Source: Glandiceps talaboti (lineage: Eukaryota > Hemichordata > Enteropneusta > Spengelidae). Taken from it: a stretch of 64,000 nucleotides of DNA. Both the position numbers and the translations under genes were made by a program. Location: positions 5,381,501-5,445,500 of the forward strand of contig NC_135558.1 of NCBI RefSeq assembly GCF_964340395.1. The letters run 5' to 3'. Positions 13,271-28,785 of this stretch are shown piece after piece; position 1 is the stretch's first letter; each line of letters begins with the position of its first letter. Below the pieces are notes generated by a model that was not told where the DNA came from, did no database searches, and worked only from the letters and a program-made list of their open reading frames with translations.

Positions 13271-15563
13271 GAAAACATTGATTACTGTCTAGTCAACGCT
13301 TTTTTCACTTTCATGATTAAAACTAATGTTAGTATTACAGCAATATAAAATTAAAAATACTGCGACTTCACCTTTTCTGTTTTTACGCAGTTACGTTTTC
13401 CATCATACTACGAGGTACATTTTTGTTTTTCCGTTACATTCCAATACGAAATAAGTAGATCCATGTCCGGTCAAATGTGAAACCCAACTGAAAACATTTT
13501 CAACATTAACTAATGTTGCCATGGCTGCTCGTGAAAGTATAGCTTAGTTTCAACATCAAAATTTTCTCATGCTGTGACAGGAGTAAAAATGAAAAAAAAT
13601 CTTCTATCAGGCTAACATGATGTATTTCTACGCATGGCGGTGGGCGGCATGGGTCTGACACGATATCTCCAATGGCAAATATTGCAATTGATGAACCACC
13701 CTCGCGCTGATACACACGTCATAAGATATTTATGTCCAACAACCTCACACTATTTGTTCTACAATGAAAATCAGTCAAGCTGCAAAAAGGGAATGCGACA
13801 GTCGTGTAGCTATAGATACACTGTCGATAACATACTGATATGAAGATACTGACACAGTTTGTTGAGTCTAAATTTAATATTTTTATTGACACCAACACAT
13901 TTAGGCATATTTGATACAAAGTGTAGTTTACCAATTGTGAAGTTCTTCTAAACCACCACATAGTCTAATTATTATCTCCTTTCGTATCTCGATTAAATTT
14001 TATCTTAATCTTTATCTTTTATTTTAAAGTTTGTTTTTTCAAAAGAAATTCTGATGAATAAGTATATATTCACAAAATAATTGACTTAAGGAAGGGTACA
14101 ATACGTTTACAACTAACGGCGTAGTGCTAGGAACTGATTGATATATGTTTTCTTTTCAGATACGAACGACTGAAAACCAAAGAAAATATGAGACAATTTA
14201 AAAGGGATGTAACTGAATTTAGTGGTGTTATAGCTGTGCCACTGGGTGGTCCCAGGTCCATCACCATGGGGATACGAGCCATGAAAGTCATGAACAGTAA
14301 TAGAAGAGTCAAATTTGCATTTTTCAACCCAGAACACTTTCTGTCACATCGAGAGTTTTGGAAACAAAATATTACATCAATTATGACGACTGGTGAGTAT
14401 AGTATGAACCTTATTTGACCCTTTCATGTTTGCTTTTTTAAATTTTCGAAAGATTGTATCTATAATTTAAGTCAAATAAATCCCAAATTTAACAAAATTA
14501 CTGAGGAATGTGGACTTATTAGTGTTTGTGAAAGTCTGCATATACCTGCAACTGTTCGCACGGTCATTTTTATCTATATTTTTTAAAAAAAGTTTGATCT
14601 CCTTTGTAATACAGAAGAAATACACCACAACATGACAAAACTAAGACAAAAAGAGACAAAAAGAAGGGGAAAGGGGAAGGAAAACGGTCTTTTATGCCTA
14701 GTTTTGAAAGGCATTCATCGAAATTACTGATTTGCTTGCCATTTACTAATATTTGCCAACAACCCTCTTACTGTGTTATCCATTGTGATGGTCATGTTTA
14801 CTCTAGGTATGCAACATGGTTCTCCATTAATAGAGAATCGTGTCTATGTGACATACATCTTTTCAAGGTGTCACTTCTTCCATGGTTTCCATGGTTTCCA
14901 CGTTTACTTTCTCCTTTTTTGTTTATCCTGTACATATTTCTATATTGTCAAAATTGCATTATGTATTGTGTCATATTGGCCGTTGGCCTTAAACAAAAAA
15001 TAATATTATTATTACTTCTTCCATAGTAGACCAGCTTATTTCTAGTGTTGGAATAAGGTTGGATTTTGCTCATTCATTTTACAAACCAGAGACATATATG
15101 ATACATGTATGTATGTCTTCAATTGGAAAATTATCTTTTTGATTTAGATTATTTTGTCTATCCAAATTGTCTTCTGAATGTTTTTTTTACCCATACAAGA
15201 CGTGTTGTGATTGGTCGCAGTCACTTTTCAGTGCTATGGGAGACAATCACTTTGCTGCTCAGTTGGTAAAATTCCTGATAACGTATCTGATTTGCATAAT
15301 TTACTTACCAATAATGTATCTCGCTGTTTTTCGCAACAGGCATGTACCTTACAAGTTTGGCGATGACACTCTGTGAGGAGGTTGATCTTTATGGATTTTG
15401 GCCTTTTGCTGTCGATCCTCACGGCCGACCTATTCCATTCCATTATGCCGAGGACATTGACGCTTCAAGAACAACACATGACATGCCAGAAGAGTTCAAA
15501 CTTCTTATAGACTTACATATTCAAGGACTTTTACGTCTTCATGTTGGACCGTGCAAGTCATAG
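3153..15563 (+). CDS. ST8Sia-like sialyltransferase A, spliced from seven coding exons
   Basis: Type II Golgi sialyltransferase of family GT29, transferring sialic acid from CMP-Neu5Ac, probably in alpha-2,8 linkage. Coding exons: 3153-3328, 9886-10005, 10654-10798, 11417-11529, 12123-12212, 14160-14392, 15340-15563; 1,101 nt, 366 aa, a normal ST8Sia length. Residues 21-37 form the signal anchor. Sialyl motif L starts at Cys159 (CAVVGNSGILKNSHCG) and runs across exons 4-5. Motif S ends in CEEVDLYGFWPF (about 288-315). Motif III is HYAED (327-331), and motif VS is HDMPE with catalytic-type His339 and Glu343. A C-terminal Cys is present, as is usual in ST8Sia. Intron phases 2,2,0,2,2,1 equal those of gene B 4 kb downstream, showing tandem duplication. 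Odd points: SHCG replaces the usual SGCG, motif S lacks its usual proline, and intron 1 is 6.6 kb of repeat debris. Linkage and acceptor cannot be told from sequence. Confidence 0.88.
3543..3775 (+). repeat. Dispersed repeat, copy 2
   Basis: Second copy of the repeat at 1,671-1,880, in the same orientation, within intron 1 of sialyltransferase A. The two copies bracket exon 1. Confidence 0.55.
4933..4999. repeat. Perfect 32-bp inverted repeat with a 3-nt loop
   Basis: Arms 4,933-4,964 and 4,968-4,999 are exact reverse complements (starting TTTTAAATAATGACAAGTC), separated by ACA. It lies in an intron and can form a long hairpin. Confidence 0.9.
5000..7745. other. Intron 1 of sialyltransferase A: no gene seen
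   Basis: AT-rich intronic sequence. It contains a short (TTAA/TTAG)n stretch near 6,525-6,550 and a C tract near 7,207-7,219. No exon, RNA gene or recognisable transposon could be supported. Confidence 0.4.
7746..7945. repeat. Compound microsatellite (TA)n, (ATGT)n-like, (ATTAT)n
   Basis: (TA)n from 7,746 to about 7,803, then TATATGCATG/TATATACATG blocks, then ATTAT pentamers to 7,945. LINE reverse-transcriptase remains begin about 100 bp later. Confidence 0.9.
8040..8540 (+). mobile_element. LINE reverse-transcriptase relic 1
   Basis: Translated blocks in order are YRPISLTC (near 8,045), ELQHGFREKR (8,139 on), VLDFSKAFDKVS (8,246 on), and LGPCLFLFYINDI with a DD pair in the F-T-DD site (8,430-8,510). 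This order of RT motifs fits the CR1/Jockey group of non-LTR retrotransposons. The blocks fall in different frames, so the copy is dead. The nuclease and the 3' half are missing. Confidence 0.75.
8890..9838 (+). mobile_element. LINE reverse-transcriptase relic 2
   Basis: A separate, longer RT relic. It shows NYRSVSVINVMSKVMG, then DTCWVNLFDVIKQECDQGNF, MLDIHKAF, the catalytic-type YADDSASLVSG (near 9,375), YLGVRLDQFLSGD, and the C-terminal block RNARNLNLEKRTFLVSALIQ with CHFDYVCSSLYSG. This is the CR1/Jockey-type pol common in marine invertebrates. Its different spacing and sequence mark it as another insertion than the relic at 8.0-8.5 kb. Several stops and frameshifts interrupt it. Confidence 0.8.
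9886..10005 (+). CDS. Sialyltransferase A exon 2 (stem)
   Basis: Encodes stem residues 59-98, including LEELKQLYQTLTQ, which matches HIKELRHLYQTLSE in gene B exon 2. Acceptor TACTTAG, donor AAG|GTAAGA. The acceptor is only about 50 bp past the last recognisable LINE sequence. Confidence 0.8.
10060..10312 (+). repeat. 43-bp minisatellite
   Basis: Four near-identical 43-bp units start at 10,060, 10,103, 10,146 and 10,189, each beginning CGTCTGGCTAGACAAAAA. They are followed by degraded units to about 10,312. The array lies in intron 2 of sialyltransferase A. A degraded reverse-strand relative is at 41.3-41.6 kb. Confidence 0.9.
10654..10798 (+). CDS. Sialyltransferase A exon 3
   Basis: 145 nt, the same size as in gene B. 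Encodes up to EDLYSHLPR, the counterpart of the NLYDLLPQ-type segment ahead of motif L in ST8Sia proteins. Acceptor TTATTTCAG, donor AGG|GTAAGT. Confidence 0.85.
11417..11529 (+). CDS. Sialyltransferase A exon 4 (motif L, first half)
   Basis: 113 nt, equal to gene B. Encodes KCAVVGNSGILKNSHCG and NIDKSDLIFR, the CMP-sialic-acid binding motif L. Acceptor TCTTTGCAG, donor TTCAG|GTAGGA. Confidence 0.88.
11576..12020. mobile_element. Fold-back element with arms of about 200 bp
   Basis: The left arm (11,576 to about 11,770) and right arm (about 11,820-12,020) are near-perfect reverse complements. Outer ends are ATGAGATTTTGTCTCAG and the complement of AAGACGAAATCTCCTG. Each arm also carries a tandemly doubled segment of about 58 bp (GACACAATAAAGATAACACA...). 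The short loop has a (GTATGT)n stretch. It sits in intron 4 of sialyltransferase A, within 50 bp of exon 4. No coding capacity, so a non-autonomous DNA transposon of fold-back type is likely. Confidence 0.75.
12123..12212 (+). CDS. Sialyltransferase A exon 5 (motif L, second half)
   Basis: 90 nt, equal to gene B. Encodes CNLQELKAYAVDAGRLSHF and the following MNHGIVWNR. Acceptor TATTTCAG, donor CAG|GTGAGA. Confidence 0.85.
12213..14159 (+). other. Intron 5 of sialyltransferase A: microsatellite only
   Basis: A 56-bp (ACAG)n tract lies at about 13,215-13,270. No exon or transposon was recognised in the rest. A 102-codon reverse frame at 12,418-12,726 has no family resemblance. Confidence 0.45.
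14160..14392 (+). CDS. Sialyltransferase A exon 6
   Basis: Encodes the segment between motifs L and S, ending FNPEHFLSHREFWKQN and ITSIMTTG at the start of motif S. Acceptor TCTTTTCAG, donor ACTG|GTGAGT, phase 1. Confidence 0.88.
14880..15025 (+). repeat. Possible LINE 3' tail
   Basis: The stretch ends TATTGGCCGTTGGCCTTAAAC and then (TAA/TTA)n, a layout seen at the 3' ends of CR1/L2-like elements. No coding part is attached. Weak call. Confidence 0.3.
15340..15563 (+). CDS. Sialyltransferase A exon 7 (motifs S, III, VS)
   Basis: Terminal exon with LCEEVDLYGFWPF, PIPFHYAED and HDMPEEF, ending GPCKS and TAG. Acceptor GCAACAG. By eye about 60% identical to the last exon of gene B. Confidence 0.9.
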
Positions 15564-15859
15564 TTTCGTCTTATCTTTCAAGAAATTCAGTTACATAGCC
15601 AGCTTGCCAAAGTATTTATGATGAAGTCCTGTCCTATAAACAAGTCATTTCTTGAAATTTCTTGAAAGATAGTCTACTGTGTAAGGTATCCTGCCGACTT
15701 CTTAAACCAGTGGTTTATGCCATCTATGTCACCCAACCCCGTGTACAGAAACATAACAAGAACAAGACTATGACACGAGTGAGACTGTCATTTGTTGTGA
15801 GTGTTAGTTTGGAGAAGATCTTTGGAGATTGTGGAGGAAGAGATCATACAACCCATTTG

Positions 15860-16190
15860 AAGTTACCGTTCCGGCTCTGTTTGATACAATGATAAACCAA
15901 TAGGAACCTGCACATGCTACACTTTAAGATAGCAAGATTGAATGTTTCTTGCAACATTTTGTCCATATGAAATGAACTAAAGTGCCACCGAACAGACATC
16001 AAATACAGACGTCAAAAGATTGGCGCCCTCGTGGCTGTCATTGTGTCTAGTTACAGTTCGTTTAAATGATGTAGCAAGAAATTGCGATCTTTCTATCTTA
16101 GTGTAGAATATGCAGTTTCTTATTGGTTTCTGCATAGTTGTATTATACAGGGCAGGTGAACGGTAACTTGAAACGGGCTGTATGTAGATA
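15860..16190. mobile_element. MITE with long inverted arms, copy 1
   Basis: Homologous over its length to 40,480-40,830: shared blocks include TAGCAAGAAATTGCGATC, TTGGTTTCT and GTTACCGTT. The two halves are inverted with respect to each other (GTTACCGTTC...AAACCAATA on the left, TATTGGTTTCTG...GAACGGTAAC on the right). About 330 bp, non-coding. It begins about 300 bp past the stop of sialyltransferase A. Confidence 0.7.
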
Positions 16191-18106
16191 CCGTATACTG
16201 TAAAATGGTCCACTACCTGCCTTGACCAATACATTCGTTCCAGGATAAACGACTCTCATGCCACATTCATTCTCACAAGCCAGAGTGTATTTTTATGAGT
16301 GGACGGTACCGTAACGAGGCTGTGATTTACGACAATGCATTTATATACACCGTTCCATCAATTATGTATTTTTTAAACCACATGTAGTTGAATGGAGTTT
16401 CCTGGGTATATAAGTCAACATGGAGACTTGAAATGTAGTTGAAGTAGATATTAAAATATCCTTGATGGCTTACTATTATGTACATTATGAAGAAACCAAA
16501 TGAAGTCAGTAAAGTATTTATTTCATATAAATGGACAATGTCCAGCAGGATTGGCCAACTTTCCATTTGACCAATTCACAGTGGATTTTTTTATGTAGAA
16601 GAGGGATGCAGATCATTATTTTTTAATTTATTCGGAAAGCTTAATGACATATGGAGCAGTGCGAATCGAGGCTGATGACCTCTAAAATGCCGACAATCAA
16701 GGTCAAATGACTCGATTTCAAATGGAACGTCATTGCCGGAAACTGTTAGTATAGAAAGTCTTTACTGTAGGTAATAATCTCGTACTTTCGTGATGCATAC
16801 TGTTTGTGTTTCTCAGTATCCGTGTGATATACCAGATACTTCCCCACACAACTCAAAATTGTAAGATATATGTATGTGAGAACATTGAAATTTAATTTGT
16901 TGTAATGTCTCATACTTTCTCAGCAGTAAAATGCATGATGTATAGCTATATAGGTTTTCGAAGAGGAAACAAATTGGACTATGTTTTTTTTTTTACAGTA
17001 AAACGATATAAATATAGTATCCGGTTGTAATTTTATCTACACTTATTCGAGATCGATATTTCAATTTTAGTGGTCTAGTATATAAGTTTACATCAGATTT
17101 GTCACGGCCATGGTTTTCGTATCAAGTGACCATGGACCTTCCCCATTTCGTGACGTAAGACTTCGAATCCATCGACAAATCAGCAATGTAAGTTTATCAT
17201 TATCTATGAGACTGTGCAATTTTTGAATTCTGTAATCATGCATATGGTGAACGATACCTCCACTCCACCCAGAATATTGTTTCCTAACTATTTATAAGCT
17301 CACCTTTATCAAACTTGGTGTTGTATATGAACTGAAATTTTATCGAAATAATCTGGCTGATGACATTTTATTTTTTTTAAATTAATTCACGACTATCATT
17401 CACTGATGTTAGTAGTCAAGTACATTCATACCTTGAACTGAATGCTCCAAAATGCCCATTTGTTCAACGGCAAAATGTTTCAAGGCACAGATTTGTGGAT
17501 ATTTATACTACTTTGCATTCCTATCAGTGGTATTATTATAGGGGTAGACATGTATTTCGGATACAAATCAAATTTACAGACTTTTGACCTGTCACATTTG
17601 GCATTGCATAAAACCTCAAACCTGAACAGTTTACATGGCATGACGGTTATGGTTGGTGAAAGAAATATCGTAGCTACATGTACTTGTATACACACGTGAC
17701 CTTGGCTGGAGGCTGTCATCTGTATTCTCTGACGTCATAAATTCAAGATGTCAGTAGTACCATTATGTCTGATACATATCAATATCTATTTTGCAACACA
17801 TTTTTAATATATATATACATGAAATCTTTATGTCGTCAACGTTCCGTGAACAGATACGTATTTGTATTTTACTTATCTAAGACTGAAGAGGAAACCCATT
17901 GGCTGCGATTTTAATTTTTGTCTTGTATGTAGTATTCTTATTTTAATGTTTTAATATGATGTTATTAAAGTGGTAAATATATATGAAATTCTGTCGTTTT
18001 TTATCTTGATTATGAATCGTGTATCACAAATTGAAAAGTAAGTGTTGACAGTGATATCCTGTCTGTCCGTCTTGTACTCTATTTGTCTGCGTATTTTAAT
18101 GAACAT
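16191..18106. other. Intergenic: no gene seen
   Basis: Between the two sialyltransferase genes. I found no supported exon or repeat. A forward frame of 85 codons at 17,442-17,699 has a hydrophobic run but no splice context or family match. Confidence 0.4.
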
Positions 18107-18184
18107 TGTATGTATGTATGTATGTATGTATGTATGTATGTATGTATGTATGTATGTATGTACGTACGTACGTACGTATGCCAG

Positions 18185-18216
<32 letters not shown>

Positions 18217-18322
18217 CATGCATGCATGTATGTATGTATGTATGTATGTATGTATGTATGTATGTATGTATGTATGTATGTATGTATGTATGTATGTGTG
18301 TGTATGTGTGTATGTATGTGTC
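18107..18322. repeat. Compound microsatellite (TATG)n-(TACG)n-(CCTG)n-(TATG)n
   Basis: Pure tetranucleotide blocks in mirror-like order. All long frames here are repeat translations. Confidence 0.95.
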
Positions 18323-19551
18323 AACTGATTAACATACGACTCATGACGAAGGTCTTTCTGATTTCAACAAGTGTCAAACCATCAACGATTAAAATGGTAC
18401 ACAGCATATATCTAGCGTATGTAGGAGTGATTTTCTACAACTTTCACCACACAGTTACAATCATCTATCTTAGACCAGGTCCGCCGTTTTGTTTCTTGAC
18501 CAAAGACTGATTTCACGTCATACATATTTATATATAAGGGCCTATGAGCAGGATGGAAGTCACGATGGACGGGCTTATTTGTAAATTAATGTGTTGAAGT
18601 CTCCAGTAAATATAAATAAACTCGATATCACCGATGATGATTTTAATCTCTGAAGTACATGTATAAAGATAATATGATAAATTTATGGAACCTGACTATA
18701 CGATTAATACTTGGAAATAGACATTGCACCATGTAAACTGATTTCTGTTTTATATTATAATCATTATGTTCAAAACCATTAATAATGTTCATTAGTAAAC
18801 AAGTTGTTAAAACATTTTTGTGTCATCCTTGGCAAAGGTATTCAGTGATGTATCTGTTTCGTCTTTCATGCAAATGTGATAGCTGCCATATTGTATATTC
18901 GTTTTAGTTTGTGCTTTTCCGAATATTTTTTTGCCAAATAAAATCAATCAATCAATCAGCAGCCATATCCACATAAAGCTGTTTAACCCACTATGAAACG
19001 TCATTAGGAAACGTACACATTGGGTCAGGATTTGAGGCGACTTTTTTTAAACCTATAACTTAGCTTAATTGTGTTATAATCTATCGCCTTTGTTTTGTCG
19101 AGGTTGAAACCTGTCCGTTGTGATTGCATGTAATTCTTCCAGAGGCTTTGCACTGTATGTATACGGGGTGTTGTCTCTATTTTTATTTGGGATTATTCTT
19201 GAAATAAAGATAATATCAGAGATGCTTAAACATGTTGGCTTCATCCAAATGATTCTATAAGCGTATCTCATTTAAAGAACTCATTTGCATAAAGGTTAAA
19301 ACAGTGAATGTGCCACCCGAACAGTTATTGGTACCACCTTGTCTCGGCGGAATGAAATACAAATTTAGCTTTTGTCGACAAGTCTCTTTCCATTTGAAAA
19401 GACTGCACTGCACTTTTGTTTCTTCTGTTGACTATCAATACTAAAGGTTTGGTTACGTAACACAACGTCACAATGAATACTTGGCTACAATAAACCTATT
19501 GTTATTCAAATTAAGCAGAATACAAGATGGTGGAAAAGAGAAAGCGATGCA
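18323..19551 (+). other. Upstream region of sialyltransferase B
   Basis: Presumed promoter and 5' UTR plus intergenic DNA. A stretch ending in GCCAAATAAAATCAATCAATC near 18,930-18,957 resembles a LINE tail but has no coding part. No promoter element can be supported. Confidence 0.35.
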
Positions 19552-24975
<5,424 letters not shown>

Positions 24976-27428
24976 TCACACATCGAAGAGGAATCCCAAT
25001 TTTGTGTGTTTAATATCGATAGACGCAGGATGAAGTATTCGTCCGAGTCGTTTCTGGCTCTATACTGCCACTAAACTCGGCAGGTGTCTTTTTCGGAGAA
25101 GGGAAAATTATAAGGACTTTTTATTACTAATATATAATATACGTAGATGATTGGACTTGCCTGATGTAAAAAGAACGGTCAACTAATCAGACAAATTATT
25201 TTTATCAAAGACTATTGTATTGTCACCTTTATTTTTACAAAAGTGTAAATATTAAATAAGTAAAGACAGTACAACACTAGAGGGACCATGGTGAAGGACA
25301 TGACAAAGAGAGTTCTAACTGAGCTTCATTTCTCGCTTTATGAACAGTTATCATCCCAATACAGTATCCTTATTTGTGACTGTGGAGATGTCACAGATTT
25401 AACCAGCAGACAGGCTGTATAATACTCAAGTGTATCAAAACACTTCAAATTCTGAACCACTGATAATACACGTCAGTACACAAAGGAGGCTCTTCCCCTC
25501 CCTTTCAATTCATTGTCAACGTCTGATTATAATTTATACCATTTATTTGTGTACCTACACAAATTTACTGTAAATCACCTGACTTCAAATGTCCAATTGC
25601 TCAGGTTGTGGAATTCTTTAAAAAATTGAATTGTTGAAGACGAATTCGATGTATCTAACTCTATGTCTTATAATTTGTCGCTGAAGAGTTGCCGCGCTCT
25701 GATCCGGCGCAATACTTCGCATACTGATATCTAGGGCCGAAACGAAGTTGTACCACATTTGACAAGCTAAAGGTTGTTTAAAGTTTCTCTCAACACGGCC
25801 AAATATTTGAATAAATGTACTAAATAGTTTTAAGCCCAGGATTTCGTATCAGTTGATTACATAGGCCTGGATCATTCATTTCAAAGGTTCTGGATGACCT
25901 TTTTGCATAACTCTGCCAGGCAGCTAAAATTTTACAATCACGTTTTTAATCCAAATCTGTACTTGAAGAAACTGAATTGTGATGATTTTGGGATGTCTGG
26001 TTTATTTTGCAATGTTCATTCAAGACTCATTTCGTAGGGTTCTTGCCTGAATTCTGGGTTTAACGGTTCAATATGACTGGCCAGCAGAGAACCGATAGAC
26101 CGTCAGATACGATGTGTGAGGGCGCTCGTCACGGCGTACCTTACAGGCAAAGAACCAGGTCGATATTTTTGAAGACCGATATTAACTTCACAACTACGAC
26201 ACAGGAATTCAGCGTGGTGAACTTGTTATTAATTATGATCGATTGTTGGGGTTAAGGACGTATGGACAAAGGGGTCTCGGTCAGTGCACACGAGTTGCAG
26301 GATTCAAACCCGGATGTAGATTTTATGTCAACAATTCAAATAACAAAAAGTGATTGATGCGTTGTAAAATGTGATAAATTATAGCGGTCTGGGGTTTAGA
26401 GCACTTGTAAGACACGGTGACTACACTGCCAAAGATAAGAAGGCGTATTCATTTACGTCATATTTAAATTTTGTGATTGGTTTAGGAAAATGCCAATCAA
26501 ATTTGTCTAACAATTGTAGAGATGGAAGGGGCTGGTCGGAGATTAAGAACTTTATTTTTAGTATACTTTGTAGTTCGTCATTGTGATACCTCTTGTTTCC
26601 TTGACGACGAAGCACTGGAGCAAGTCGTACACTTGAAAACGCCATTATAACTTTAGTCTCGCACGTATATACTGCAGGTGTACACAAGCATGATTATTAT
26701 ACAAAAAAAGTTTACTTTTGGAATTAGAGTACGTTTTATTATGTGAAGGTCTGTAACAGGCTCCAACAATTGAGATCATTAAAGAGATATCGCGTAACAA
26801 GGCCCCTTGTTTGTAAGAAAGGCATTCCTAAGACAGTACATCCTGTTTCGACGAAACTGAGTATGTAAACACAACATGTCATCAACTACACGACATTCTT
26901 TGGTCATTGATTATTTCACACACATTATGTTCATGTTAGAAACAAAATGAATTTCAGTTTCCTCTTCTGAAAAGAATGGCGTGTTTAAAACGCTGGTATG
27001 TGTTATGCACTTTTATTTCAGTACAATTGAGTGTGTAACATAAAACATTCCACTTGATGCAGTCTTTCCCGTAGTGTCCACATAATCACAAAAGGAAATC
27101 TAATTATATTTTCGGAAAATATGAAAGGTTCGAAATGCGGGTAATACTATTTCTATTTACGTCTTGTTTCGGCAAACTGAGCAAGCCATGCAAACATGAA
27201 TTCCATTGTTCGTTATTTTCAGAAAATGATTACAACAAAAGAGTATTGCATTTCTAATGGTACAATGATGACTTGTATTGACTTCTAGCAGTTAAAGCAA
27301 GTAAGGTTCACCTCCAAAAGTCAAGTTATCATTTTGGTATTAGAAATTCAATATCTTTTTCTTTTAAAATTCGTCATTGTAGCTGATTTGCCACTGTCGT
27401 AACCTCAAAACTGTGGCGATGATTTTTC
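24976..27428. other. Intergenic between convergent genes
   Basis: Holds the 3' UTR of sialyltransferase B and, on the other strand, that of the M15-like gene. No exon, RNA gene or transposon was recognised. No clear AATAAA follows gene B closely; the ATTAAATAAG near 25,250 could serve. Confidence 0.4.
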
Positions 27429-27626
27429 TTATATTGGATTGAAGGCACAGTGAGTGTGTGTACTGTGACCAGGGTCGCCAGGTCCTACATTTTCAACAGC
27501 GCCACGAACGGCACACAATTTCATCCAACTGCTGAAAGGACTGTCCGTCTTAATTTGGAAATCAACAGCTGTTCCATTGTAATGATATGTAGGGGTAGAA
27601 TGACAGGCTCCAGCAATTGAATTTAC
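27429..27626 (-). CDS. M15-like gene exon 4 (zinc ligand motifs)
   Basis: Terminal exon encoding VNSIAGACHSTPTYHYNG, TAVDF, the SSWMKLCAVRGA segment and GHSTHTHCAFNPI, then TAA. Acceptor ATTTTCAG. Confidence 0.78.
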   Translation of the reverse strand, partial: VNSIAGACHSTPTYHYNGTAVDFQIKTDSPFSSWMKLCAVRGAVENVGPGDPGHSTHTHCAFNPI

Positions 27627-27817
27627 CTGAAAATAGGACATATAAGGCCTTTTGTATATTTGAACGGTACTCCTAAGACTTTACCATCGCTTCAAATACA
27701 AGACAGTTTTATAATTACTATGAACCTGCAAATTCGAGATTAGTCAATTCCGTTTGCCATTGAGCCAAACCGACTTTGCATTGCAATAGCCACCTTTCTA
27801 CTACGGTGGCCCATACG

Positions 27818-27853
<36 letters not shown>

Positions 27854-28785
27854 CAATAAACACGTTTAATTATATACAATCGGGAAGAAAGGTATAATAT
27901 TTTGGTGTTTTGAAGAACATGTTCTCTCTGATTTTCATAAATACTAAGTATACTTTGAATTTATTTTTGATGATATTGTATATATTACATGATTGGGTTG
28001 TAAATATTACATGAACCCTACCTGTACTTCTCCAAATTGGTCAGCAGAATCTTTGATATACTTCAGAATATTTTCTTGTAGGCACACTGTGCCACCAGGC
28101 GCAATGCCAGAGGAACAACTGTACCTGAAGACGAAAGATGTGATAGTGAAGTGTTTATTTCAACCATAAGCTACTGGGAGGTGGTCCTATATTTCCTTTT
28201 TTATATGAAGCCAATAATAGATATGATATGGTATGATAAAGTATGATATAATATGATATGATATGATATGTGATGTGATGTGATGTGATATGATATGATA
28301 TGATATGATATGATATGATATAATATGATATGATATGATATGATGTTTTACAGCACGCAAAGCCATATATAATCTTATCATCTATACGCATTTTACAAAG
28401 GAATACTTTATGTTAAATATAACTCACGATGATCGTTTAGCCATTTCACCATTGCAGGTATCTTTAATATTAGAGAAGGCATCAGCTCCATCACCTGATG
28501 GTACAGAGTCTGTAAGATAACATTTGTCATCACTACTTTGAAATTATATTATATTATATTATATTATATTATATTATATTATATTATATTATATTATATT
28601 ATATTATATACCCCCCCCCCCCGCCTGACATACTGGTAAAGTGTCGTTATATCTTTTTATTTTTGTTGTCATTAGCATTTGAATATATAATGTATATATA
28701 TAATATACATATACTCACGACCTTTCACCTCTGACATCAACATCATCAAAGTTAAGACGAGAAGTTCGTATTTCCTGGACAGCAT
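27429..28785 (-). CDS. Secreted LAS/M15-like zinc protein, four exons, 149 aa
   Basis: Exons in order: 28719-28785, 28428-28509, 28022-28124, 27429-27626; 450 nt with every phase matching (1, 2, 0). Residues 1-22 form a signal peptide (MLSRKYELLVLTLMMLMSEV). The mature part has six cysteines (41, 53, 64, 92, 122, 144), suggesting three disulfides. It carries two motifs of LAS metalloenzymes (lysostaphin, D-Ala-D-Ala carboxypeptidase, Sonic hedgehog fold): H-x6-D in YHYNGTAVDF (His99, Asp106) and H-x-H in GHSTHTHCAF (His141, His143). Those are the expected zinc ligands. A bacterial-wall or peptide-cleaving role in defence or digestion is therefore possible, but this is inference from motifs. 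There are no neighbours in an operon sense. Introns show it is an animal gene now, whatever its origin. One sequon at Asn101. I cannot name a specific family. Confidence 0.72.
27820..27850. repeat. (CA)n microsatellite
   Basis: Dinucleotide run in intron 3 of the M15-like gene. Confidence 0.9.
28022..28124 (-). CDS. M15-like gene exon 3
   Basis: Encodes YSCSSGIAPGGTVCLQENIL then KYIKDSADQFGEVQ. Acceptor GTCTTCAG, donor CAG|GTAGGG, phase 0. Confidence 0.75.
28205..28345. repeat. (ATATG)n pentamer satellite
   Basis: ATATG units with GTGAT variants, in intron 2 of the M15-like gene. Confidence 0.9.
28428..28509 (-). CDS. M15-like gene exon 2
   Basis: Encodes SVPSGDGADAFSNIKDTCNG and EMAKRS. 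Acceptor ATCTTACAG, donor CATC|GTGAGT, phase 2. Confidence 0.7.
28545..28622. repeat. (ATATT)n followed by a C tract
   Basis: About 13 pentamers then 12 or more C residues, in intron 1 of the M15-like gene. Confidence 0.9.
28719..28785 (-). CDS. M15-like gene exon 1 (signal peptide)
   Basis: Encodes the signal peptide to Gly22. Donor GGTC|GTGAGT, phase 1, completed by AC of exon 2 to give His23. Confidence 0.7.

Noticed and set aside
16668-16700. CTGATGA as a hammerhead core
   Set aside because: No GAAA follows at stem II distance. The same is true at 17.36 and 33.94 kb; the CTGATGA words at 8.5 and 9.38 kb are reverse-transcriptase codons.
17442-17699. Forward frame with one hydrophobic stretch
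   Set aside because: No signal-peptide layout, no splice partners, and not part of either sialyltransferase.
18042-18510. Long overlapping frames rich in MYVC, YIHT, LPAC
   Set aside because: Translations of tetranucleotide repeats. The same holds at 20.5, 21.7, 23.7, 30.9, 32.5, 38.7, 51.9, 54.9, 58.3 and 62.2 kb.
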